DNA from: a virus
Virus record (IMG/VR): IMGVR_UViG_3300030329_000060
Location: 3,876 to 23,908 of that record
Direction: 5' to 3' (one strand)
DNA: 20,033 nt
Part shown: in pieces, positions 1 to 7,367 of the stretch
How positions within the stretch are numbered: the stretch's first letter is position 1
Layout: each line of letters opens with the position of its first letter
Notes under the pieces: generated by a model
The model's database searches: none
Told to the model about the DNA's origin: nothing
Seen by the model: only the letters and a program-made list of their open reading frames with translations
Position numbers and translations under genes: made by a program

Positions 1-1141
1 GAGTATTTATATCTTCTACAATAGAATTACCTGAAGCTGATGTTCCTGCTAGTATAGCCATATCAGCAACACAATCAGCAGTACCTAACAATGCCATATC
101 TGCTACACAATCGGCAGTACCAAGTAAACCCATGTCCTCAACTACTGCCGCAGTACCAAGTCTAGCTAAGTGACCAGTTGTGGCATGTGCCATAGCACTT
201 GTACCAAGTAAACCTACTTCTGTAGCCTTTGCCGCTACTGCATTAACATCTGCTACATTAGTTGCAACTGTATTAACTAGTGCTATATTCTTAGTTGTAC
301 CACCTGTACCTGCTGTACCATCTGTACCATTTATAAGTGTGTTTACTTCTGTTGAATCTCCTGCAACTGTTGCTACTTCACTAGATATTCCTGCTACAGT
401 AGCGGAATTAGTCTTGTCAGCAGAGGTAAGCCATGTGTTCTCAAGGTACGTCTTAGTAACTGCATCATCATTTGCAGTAGGTGCGGCTACCTGTGTAATC
501 CTCTTCTTAGTAGTAGTTCCCGGCTGGTATGCTTCAAATACACCTGTACCTGTATTAAATGGTAAGGCTTGATCAGCAGTTACAATAGCTTGCTGTGCCA
601 TGTGGAATACGTTGAGACTTGAGTTATCTAAGTCTTGCTCTGTTAGAATAGAGGCATTAGAGAAGTCAACTGAAGGAGAGTTTTCATTCTGTATAGATCT
701 ACGGACTTCAATAATAGTGGAATCAGTAAATGTTAAATTAGAGTTCCCTGCTCCAGAAGGATATATACCACCATTTTTATAAAGATTTGTTGCTAGTATT
801 TCTCCTGTATCAACCTTTATTAACTGGTTAGCAGTATCAATTTCCCATACAGTATTACTTGTGTCACTCCATGTTGCTGATACTCCGTTTAATGTTGTGG
901 CAGTATTACCATCTTCAAGGAAACCTGTACCACTGGCATAGTTGGAATCATCTGTTCTATATATTCTTACACCACCAACGTATACCTTAAATACATCTCC
1001 ACTTGTAGACTTGTAAGAATCACCAGCAGAAGGTGTGAACCCAAGAGTACTATAGTCAAACTCTATTTTATCTCCATCAGCATATGTACTACCATCAAAG
1101 GGATTCCATATCTTACTAGTTAATGTGGTTTCTAATGCCAT
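1..1141 (-). CDS. Tail fibre protein, T7 gp17-like N-terminal part (3' end cut by window edge)
   Basis: The frame opens with ATG at 1141 (protein start MALETTLTSKIWNPFDG) and stays open for 380 codons to the window edge, so only the N-terminal part is present. A good ribosome site (AAGGATAAT) precedes the ATG. Residues about 1-175 look like the virion-anchoring domain of T7-type tail fibres. The diagnostic stretch is RRSIQNENSPSVDFSNASIL, followed by TEQDLD and a helix LNVFHMAQQA (about 145-185). After it comes a linker (LPFNTGTGVFEAYQ) and then, from about residue 240, a repetitive region rich in V, A, T and G. This includes three 12-residue repeats of the form LLGTADCVADMA near the edge, probably the start of a trimeric shaft. 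The fibre attaches to the tail and recognises the host. It follows gp16, as in T7. The tip domain is not in the window, so receptor specificity cannot be judged. Confidence 0.88.
   Translation of the reverse strand, partial: MALETTLTSKIWNPFDGSTYADGDKIEFDYSTLGFTPSAGDSYKSTSGDVFKVYVGGVRIYRTDDSNYASGTGFLEDGNTATTLNGVSATWSDTSNTVWEIDTANQLIKVDTGEILATNLYKNGGIYPSGAGNSNLTFTDSTIIEVRRSIQNENSPSVDFSNASILTEQDLDNSSLNVFHMAQQAIVTADQALPFNTGTGVFEAYQPGTTTKKRITQVAAPTANDDAVTKTYLENTWLTSADKTNSATVAGISSEVATVAGDSTEVNTLINGTDGTAGTGGTTKNIALVNTVATNVADVNAVAAKATEVGLLGTSAMAHATTGHLARLGTAAVVEDMGLLGTADCVADMALLGTADCVADMAILAGTSASGNSIVEDINT
56..163 (-). repeat. Three tandem 36-bp repeats coding a 12-residue fibre repeat
   Basis: Units lie at 163-128, 127-92 and 91-56. 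They encode RLGTAAVVEDMG, LLGTADCVADMA and LLGTADCVADMA. The last two units are identical in protein but differ at 7 of 36 bases, all synonymous. Degenerate copies flank them (LLGTSAMAHATTGHLA before, ILAGTSASGNSIVEDIN after). They lie in the shaft region of the tail fibre. Confidence 0.85.
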
Positions 1142-1165
1142 ATTATCCTTATTTAATTAGTTTAA

Positions 1166-1190
1166 TCCGTAAATGTCCATTTATTGATTA
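1166..1190 (-). promoter_or_regulatory. Candidate phage RNA polymerase promoter upstream of the tail fibre gene
   Basis: On the minus strand the core reads TGGACATTTACGGA, 25 nt upstream of the fibre ATG, in the 39-nt gap after gp16 and overlapping its stop codon. A near-copy (13/15 in the core, 20/25 over the longer window) lies at 19626-19650. It ends in an AT-rich segment followed by GGA, which suits initiation by a T7-family RNA polymerase. The position equals that of T7 promoter phi17. This is inferred from repetition and position only. Confidence 0.5.
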
Positions 1191-4100
1191 AAGAATGAAT
1201 CATATCCTTCAGCTTTTTGATCCTCAAATTTTGGAAGTGTACCTTCTCCATGTTGTAGTTGATACTGTGTTAGTCCTCTTTGCCTTTCTTCAACTCGCTT
1301 TGCAAGTTTAGGATACTTTTCTAACAATAAGTTCCATGCGTTATCTTTATAAGCCCTTATAATCTTAGAAACCTTTTTTAATCTCCAATTTTTAGGGCCG
1401 GGATTATCTGGATATACTCTATTAGCATCATAAGCATATTTACTTGATCCCATAAGTATACGGAGAGACTCAATCATCTTCATTCGTTTACCTGTGTTTG
1501 GGTGTCTGAACATAGGTTGAGTACCTATGTACATCTTATAGTCAGCAAACTGTTCTGGTGTTAATTGTATACCTAATTCAGTTCTCCATCTTTGAGGAGC
1601 AGTGACAGAAAATCCCATACGTACTAGCTCTTGTATAACAGGATCTATTTCTTCATAGGTTTTCCAAGCATAACCAGACCAATAAGAAATATCTCTTTCT
1701 ATCTTTTCTCCAGTTATCCAGTTCCACTTTTCTCCTCCAAGACTTTCCCAATTACCAGTTAGATTAGCTATATCAACATCCCATTGTTCACCTATATTAG
1801 CAATCTCTTTATAGTCATCATGTCCTTGAATTGCATGGAATCCTTGTCCTATTATCTTCGGGAGTCTTGCATTTTTAAGAATAGGTTTATCAACTAAGGC
1901 TGTTTGAATTTCACCAGTTCTTCCTGCTTCCTCCATCATCTTAAAGAAATTATAGAAGTTACTAATAAAATGCATATCACCAAGTGACTGCATTATAGCT
2001 AATAACATTCGTTCACCAATCTCTTCTTTATTATTATTGTATTTCCATGAGTTTTCATACACATTAGCAACCATCATAAGTGGGCCTGAGAATGGAGCAA
2101 GTCTATCATAAGGATACCAGTTATCTCCAAACTTACAAGAGTATGGTTCATATCCAGCAGCTTCCCATAGTGCACGTTGTTTAGGATCACTTGGCCCTGC
2201 TCCGGTACACTGTCCTGAAGTAATTAGTGATGCGGTTGCTCCTAACAATGTAGTAGATATTGTAACATCTCCTAATACTTCTGCTTGTTCTTCTGGAGTT
2301 CCATTCCATTTTCTCCTAACTTCTGATCTCATGGCAGACATACCTACTGTCCTTTCAGTAAGACGTTTGACCACGTTTGCGGGAGTTCTCATAATAGGAA
2401 CGTATAGTTCAGCAGGAGGATGGCTCTTAATAAAAGCCTGTAAATCAGCACTTAAACTTCCGGGTACTAAGTCCTCTTGGAATACTATTTTTCTAGCATA
2501 GTTTAATCCTTCTTCACTAGTTGCTCTTCCTAGTCTATCATAATACTCTGATAGCTGTTGTTTAGCCCATACTCTTCTTACTTCTGGTGCTGCCTTTCTA
2601 ATATCATCAGGCATTCTCATCATTACTTTACCATAAGCCCACGCACCATAATTTATCTGTTTAAGAAATTCATCTATTGATCCTATACCTCTAGTAGTAA
2701 GTCTAATTGCTTGGCCTGTTAGGTTAAGTGTTCTAGCTAAAGGATCAGAAGCATTTGGATTAGCCGCAATAGCGAACTGTCTTTTTAATTCGTGTTCTCC
2801 TTTTAAATTCTTTAGTTGTTTATTTGTTTCATCTACTACTGATCGTAATGGATCTAGTACATTTCTTTCATGCATTAGGGCATATAAGGCTTGCTTTGCC
2901 GCTCTAGGATAGTGAAGCATTATACCTCTAGCACGATGTGCTGATTCAAGTAAGGTATCCATTTGTGCTGGTTTTCCCATTAATGTACGAACCCCACCAA
3001 TCATAGCATTTCCTATCATATCTCTTGCCATAGGATAGAATGTTTCTACTGTGCCTGATACAATAGCGGTTTCAAATACTGTTGTAGAACCTAGTATTAT
3101 ATTCCTATACACTTCCATTACACCATCAAATATCCTACCATTTACTGCTTTAATACCACGATCAATTAATGCTATAGCTTTTAGTGGATCATCTGCCTCT
3201 CTCATAATCGTTCCGATTGTGCGTACCATATCAGGATTCCACCCGTTCTTACTCATCTGTGCGGAGATAAAAGCATTTCTTAAACCTTCTTCTTCTTTAC
3301 TTAACTTTTTCAATGCTCCACCCTTATCTAACCACTTAGGAGGAACTTCTATTTTAAAGCTGGTTACAGCCCTACCTAATTCTCCTCTAATGTTACCATA
3401 GTAAAAGTAGAGATCAGATATTTGTTGGAAGTCATTTTGTAATGCTAGTAGTACCTGAGGATCATGGAGTCTATCTAAGTTACTATCAATACTATTAGCT
3501 AAGTCTAGGGATAGATCTCTTAGTACTACTCTATAAGCAAACATATGTGCCCCTGCATCCTTCACATCCTTATACTTCTTTAACATTGCTTTCTTAAGTT
3601 TGTTACTAGACTCACCTCGTAAGGTTGCCGCTACTTCAAACTCAGTCATCTCATCATAAATATCCTCACCCTTTTTCTGAGTAGCTGTTTGTCTCTCTCT
3701 TTCAATTAAACCTGTGGATGCTTTCTTCTTACCTTTATGTTTGCCCGACTGTATAGTATGATATGTCCTTTTAAATACATTCCTCTTTTTATATACAGCA
3801 GCAATAGCTCCTATTACCTGTTCCCACCCTAGTTCCTGTGAAGCTCCAATGTTTAATACTCTCTTACTTTTATCTAGTTTACCAGTCAACATAGCTGTGA
3901 TTGCTGTTTCAATATCACTATCACCTAAAGCTACAGCTTTTAATACTAACTCCTCTTCAGGAGTCATTCCCTCCTTGTATACTTTTGTTGCTGGCTTTCC
4001 CTTTTGGGTTTTCTTTGATTCAGCCCTTTCTAATTTCTTTCTAAGTTTTTCCAGTTTTTCTAGAGCCGCTTTATTTTTACTAGTTTTAGTAACACCATCC

Positions 4101-5182
4101 ATATATTCTTTAATATCGGCTGCTCCTATCTGTGAAATCTTAGCTAACTCCCCTTCAGATGCACCTAAGTCTTTTGCGTGATACCATTTTTTTGCTAATC
4201 TATATGTTTTCATTGAGAGTTCAACCATCTCATTACCTAACTTACCAATAGCAGTACCTTCAATAGCGATCTTTAAGTATCCTTCTGCGGCTGAGTCGTT
4301 GGGATTAGACTTTAAGAAGCTGATGACAGGCTCAAGTAGTGGTATAGGAGTATCCTCAACATACTCATGTAAAGCGTCTGACAATCTTGGTTCATGAGGT
4401 TTAAATGTAAGCATAGTACCAGCCACATCTCTAGCTATTCCTGTAGGATCGTACTGAAACTTATAATTTAATGTGGGGTGTGTAACTGTACCTGTCGGAA
4501 TCAGGGCTCTTGTCATAAGAATACCACTTAGGTATCTTGATAGAGGTTTTAATACTTTATTGATGCCATACTCAGGTTCAGGATACTCAGGTAAATGAAA
4601 GGCTTCCCCCTTTTCAATCTTATCTTCTAGGTAGCCATCTGAAGATAGAAAGACTAAGGGTCTGTCCTTATCAAATCCCTTAAATCCCGGTAGATTAAAA
4701 ACTAAATTATGATCTAAACCTAAGTAATCTAATGCTTTACTTCCTTCTTCATATATTTGTTTAAAACCAAAGAACTCTCCTGCATTCTTTATACCACTAA
4801 ACAAACCTCCACCAAAACCTCTTACAAGCGTGTCTGTCATATAACTAGGTTTATCAGGAGGCTCACCCTCTCCTTTAGTATTTATTGTGTATGGTTCACC
4901 TTCTCCAACAAATAAATTTGTCATACCTTCTTCAGCCCATTCTCCTATTTGTTCTCCCTTTTTCTTAACAACTTTTTCTAGAGAAGGTTCAACTGTAGTA
5001 CCTCCATAATCCTTTAGACCAAGAGACTGCTTATCCATTGCTCCTCCTTGAACTAAGTCACGAGGAGGATCATAAGGCATCTCATGTTCACTTCGTTTAT
5101 ACTCAGTTTCTTCTGGAGTAACCTCAAGACCTAATTCTTTTGAGAGTCTTTCTAACCAATCTTCTTTTAGTTCTTCAGCCAT
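1181..5182 (-). CDS. Internal virion protein, T7 gp16-like (1333 aa)
   Basis: This is the largest gene in the window, and its length (1333 aa) is close to T7 gp16 (1318 aa). It is the last ejection-protein gene before the fibre, as in T7. In T7 this protein forms part of the internal core and is ejected to help move DNA across the cell envelope. Features seen: a charged, acidic N-terminus; a short coiled-coil-like stretch near residues 367-390; a segment near 700-760 containing IGNAMIGGVRTLMGKP; a hydrophobic stretch near 971-989 (TISTTLLGATASLI); and next to it GYEPYSCKFGDNWYPYDRLA and PFSGPLM (about 1010-1033), a block I associate with gp16-type proteins of marine podoviruses. The T7 protein has a lytic transglycosylase domain at its N-terminus; I see no matching Glu-Ser/Gly-Met-Gln type motif here. 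The ATG at 5182 follows the upstream stop by one base (TAAtATG), with AGGA upstream. Confidence 0.82.
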   Translation of the reverse strand: MAEELKEDWLERLSKELGLEVTPEETEYKRSEHEMPYDPPRDLVQGGAMDKQSLGLKDYGGTTVEPSLEKVVKKKGEQIGEWAEEGMTNLFVGEGEPYTINTKGEGEPPDKPSYMTDTLVRGFGGGLFSGIKNAGEFFGFKQIYEEGSKALDYLGLDHNLVFNLPGFKGFDKDRPLVFLSSDGYLEDKIEKGEAFHLPEYPEPEYGINKVLKPLSRYLSGILMTRALIPTGTVTHPTLNYKFQYDPTGIARDVAGTMLTFKPHEPRLSDALHEYVEDTPIPLLEPVISFLKSNPNDSAAEGYLKIAIEGTAIGKLGNEMVELSMKTYRLAKKWYHAKDLGASEGELAKISQIGAADIKEYMDGVTKTSKNKAALEKLEKLRKKLERAESKKTQKGKPATKVYKEGMTPEEELVLKAVALGDSDIETAITAMLTGKLDKSKRVLNIGASQELGWEQVIGAIAAVYKKRNVFKRTYHTIQSGKHKGKKKASTGLIERERQTATQKKGEDIYDEMTEFEVAATLRGESSNKLKKAMLKKYKDVKDAGAHMFAYRVVLRDLSLDLANSIDSNLDRLHDPQVLLALQNDFQQISDLYFYYGNIRGELGRAVTSFKIEVPPKWLDKGGALKKLSKEEEGLRNAFISAQMSKNGWNPDMVRTIGTIMREADDPLKAIALIDRGIKAVNGRIFDGVMEVYRNIILGSTTVFETAIVSGTVETFYPMARDMIGNAMIGGVRTLMGKPAQMDTLLESAHRARGIMLHYPRAAKQALYALMHERNVLDPLRSVVDETNKQLKNLKGEHELKRQFAIAANPNASDPLARTLNLTGQAIRLTTRGIGSIDEFLKQINYGAWAYGKVMMRMPDDIRKAAPEVRRVWAKQQLSEYYDRLGRATSEEGLNYARKIVFQEDLVPGSLSADLQAFIKSHPPAELYVPIMRTPANVVKRLTERTVGMSAMRSEVRRKWNGTPEEQAEVLGDVTISTTLLGATASLITSGQCTGAGPSDPKQRALWEAAGYEPYSCKFGDNWYPYDRLAPFSGPLMMVANVYENSWKYNNNKEEIGERMLLAIMQSLGDMHFISNFYNFFKMMEEAGRTGEIQTALVDKPILKNARLPKIIGQGFHAIQGHDDYKEIANIGEQWDVDIANLTGNWESLGGEKWNWITGEKIERDISYWSGYAWKTYEEIDPVIQELVRMGFSVTAPQRWRTELGIQLTPEQFADYKMYIGTQPMFRHPNTGKRMKMIESLRILMGSSKYAYDANRVYPDNPGPKNWRLKKVSKIIRAYKDNAWNLLLEKYPKLAKRVEERQRGLTQYQLQHGEGTLPKFEDQKAEGYDSFFNQ

Positions 5183-5183
5183 A

Positions 5184-7367
5184 TTATTGTCCTATTTGCT
5201 TTAAAAGTGTGTAGTGTTTTACAATCTCAGTTAGTAATAATTTTTTCCTCTCTTCAATAGATTTAGGAATCTTGCTAGTAGGAAGTATTTTTACAAATAT
5301 TTCCCGCATCTCACTATTGTCAGTTATACTCTTAATATCATTTGCAAGAGTCTCTCCCATGTTACTTAAGTCACTATCTTTATAATCAGGAAAAGCCTCT
5401 TTTAACCTTGAGTCTGTCATCTCTACAACATCTTCTGGTTTTTCTTTTGTTGACTCTTTATCGGGAGCAAGGGCTTTCAAGTTCTTAATAATGTTAGAAT
5501 CTTCTTTTAAGAACTTCTCCATAATTTCAGCATCCAACTCTTTATTAAAATCTTCTCTTTGCTTATTAGACCATAGTGTTCCGTAGGGTACATTAAGACC
5601 TTCTTTTCCTTTTTCGCCTAAGATTTTTGCCTTAAGTTTTTCTTTAATAAAATCTTTAATATCATTTCTATTCTCTCTTATCATATAGAATGCTTGCATT
5701 GGAAAGGTAGGTACTCTCTTTACTACATCTGCAAACTTTAACGCCATTAGTCCGGGCTGGTAGCCGGGGAATATGGAGGTAAGTAGTTCATCAAACAAAT
5801 CAAGAGAATCCTTAGTAGTAGGAATATCCTCTAGTTTAGTTCCACTTTGCTTAAATCTATCTATCTCTGCTTGAGCCTCTGAATCCGGTTTAATCTTCTC
5901 CTTATTAGTATACTCATCAATTTTCATCTGCATGTACTGAGGAGTCTCAAGAGAGTGTTCTGCAAGGATACTTCTTATTTCCTGTGTATGTTCAGGATCA
6001 GCATCTTTAGCAAAACTAATCTCATCTTTTTCAGGCTCATCTCTTTGTATCTCTGACTTCCTATGTTCCTCCCACTTTTGAGGCCATTTGTATTTTAATT
6101 CTAATTCTAAGTTTTTCCGTCTTTCTTCTTGAGCATCAGTTAAAGGTACACCAGTTCCAACTAGATAATTAAGAGTACCTAACTCTGTGTATACTTTGTT
6201 ATACTCATCATTTGTTTTAGGATCATTAGGTATTGGAGTATTTTCATCATAAGCCTTTTTAATTGCAGTACGAGCAGTATTTAAGTAAGCATCTCGTACT
6301 GTAAGTAAGTCTTGATGTAACTTAGCTTTCTGTTCTGTTGACCATGAGCCGTAAGGTATGTACTGTCCTTCCTTACCTTTTATTTCTAGTCTATGCTCAT
6401 TAAATACTGTGCGGAATCGTTTTATTAAATTTGCTTTCTGATCTATTGAAGCTGTTCTTGCTTGATCTGGTATATATTTTGCATTAATACTTAGTTGTTT
6501 AAGATAGTCATCTCCAAATTTATCTATTGAATCATTTAATTCTTTGAATTCATTAATACCTTCTAATGGTGTATAGGCTTTTAGTAGTTTATCTATTTTA
6601 CTTTGTTGGTTCTCATTTACCTTTATATTGTTTTGAGCTAGAAATGTTGTAACACCCGCAGTCATAGTCTCAAAAGTTCCGAAATTCCCCGGTGCATTGA
6701 GATACTCTAAAATCTTAGGCATCATCTCCTTATCACTTAGTATCTGTGGTTCTCCCTCTCTTTTATTTATCAAGTCATAATCCTTATATATACCTTGATA
6801 TATATTACTAAGACCCATATTAAAAGCGTTTTTCTTAGCTTTTTGTATTAAAGCCTCTTTTTCTGGCCCTTCTTCCATACCTAAAATTCTATTGAATCCA
6901 ACAGTGAATTCATATTTTAGTTCCTCTTTTCCTCTTGATCTCCTTTTGTATTCCCTATCCTCATTCTCATTAGCTTTTCTTTCTATTTCATTTATAGTAT
7001 CTCTAATAATCTTTCTACCCTTCTGAGTTTGGGAATAGTTTCCACCTCCATATGTTTCTACTTTACCTATTAGATCCAACCAATTTTTATTACCAGTTGT
7101 TAATGCTTTATTAGCTATATTTCTCGCAGACTTCTCAAGTACCCATGAAGGGGCATGTCCCTGATCAATATACTCCTCATTATCAGCGTTTATATTATGG
7201 ATAAAATTTGTTAAAGCATTGCCAGCTAGTTTTTCTCTGTGGAGTCTTTGAGATATTTCAGCAATCTCTGTTTTACCTATTGGTCTGGTTTTTTTCTGTA
7301 ATCCTAATTTAAAACCTACACCAGTTCTTTCATTCTGCTCTATATCAAATTCTGTTTTTGGTTTCAC
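5184..7367 (-). CDS. Internal virion protein, gp15-like, second of two ORFs (727 aa)
   Basis: This is probably an internal core/ejection protein, lying between a shorter gp15-like ORF and gp16. Its length is close to T7 gp15 (747 aa). Residues 91-131 (TGNKNWLDLIGKVETYGGG, then QKGRKIIRDTINEIERK) resemble a segment I know from gp15-type proteins of T7-like phages. The protein is highly charged and mostly helical in character, with no signal peptide or obvious membrane segment. Two segments are alike: KGKEGQYIPYGSW at about 330 and KGKEGLNVPYGTLW at about 586, each followed by a Gln-containing helix ending in DL or EL, which suggests an internal duplication about 256 residues apart. The start is GTG, immediately after the previous stop (TAAGTG), with AAGGA upstream. 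Such contact suggests translational coupling or a gene split in this lineage. The family assignment rests on position, length and short motifs. Confidence 0.68.
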   Translation of the reverse strand: MKPKTEFDIEQNERTGVGFKLGLQKKTRPIGKTEIAEISQRLHREKLAGNALTNFIHNINADNEEYIDQGHAPSWVLEKSARNIANKALTTGNKNWLDLIGKVETYGGGNYSQTQKGRKIIRDTINEIERKANENEDREYKRRSRGKEELKYEFTVGFNRILGMEEGPEKEALIQKAKKNAFNMGLSNIYQGIYKDYDLINKREGEPQILSDKEMMPKILEYLNAPGNFGTFETMTAGVTTFLAQNNIKVNENQQSKIDKLLKAYTPLEGINEFKELNDSIDKFGDDYLKQLSINAKYIPDQARTASIDQKANLIKRFRTVFNEHRLEIKGKEGQYIPYGSWSTEQKAKLHQDLLTVRDAYLNTARTAIKKAYDENTPIPNDPKTNDEYNKVYTELGTLNYLVGTGVPLTDAQEERRKNLELELKYKWPQKWEEHRKSEIQRDEPEKDEISFAKDADPEHTQEIRSILAEHSLETPQYMQMKIDEYTNKEKIKPDSEAQAEIDRFKQSGTKLEDIPTTKDSLDLFDELLTSIFPGYQPGLMALKFADVVKRVPTFPMQAFYMIRENRNDIKDFIKEKLKAKILGEKGKEGLNVPYGTLWSNKQREDFNKELDAEIMEKFLKEDSNIIKNLKALAPDKESTKEKPEDVVEMTDSRLKEAFPDYKDSDLSNMGETLANDIKSITDNSEMREIFVKILPTSKIPKSIEERKKLLLTEIVKHYTLLKQIGQ

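Noticed and set aside
25-163. 36-bp tandem repeats as a CRISPR-like array
   Set aside because: The units are contiguous without spacers, keep the reading frame and code for a fibre repeat.
180-572. Forward-strand 130-aa open frame
   Set aside because: It is the reverse of the repetitive tail fibre frame, which is open to the edge with clear family motifs. Its Val/Ala/Ser-rich product is a product of the antisense of low-complexity codons.
3051-4181. Forward-strand frames at 3051-3401 and 3849-4181
   Set aside because: Both lie antisense within the gp16-like gene, without ribosome sites or recognisable products.
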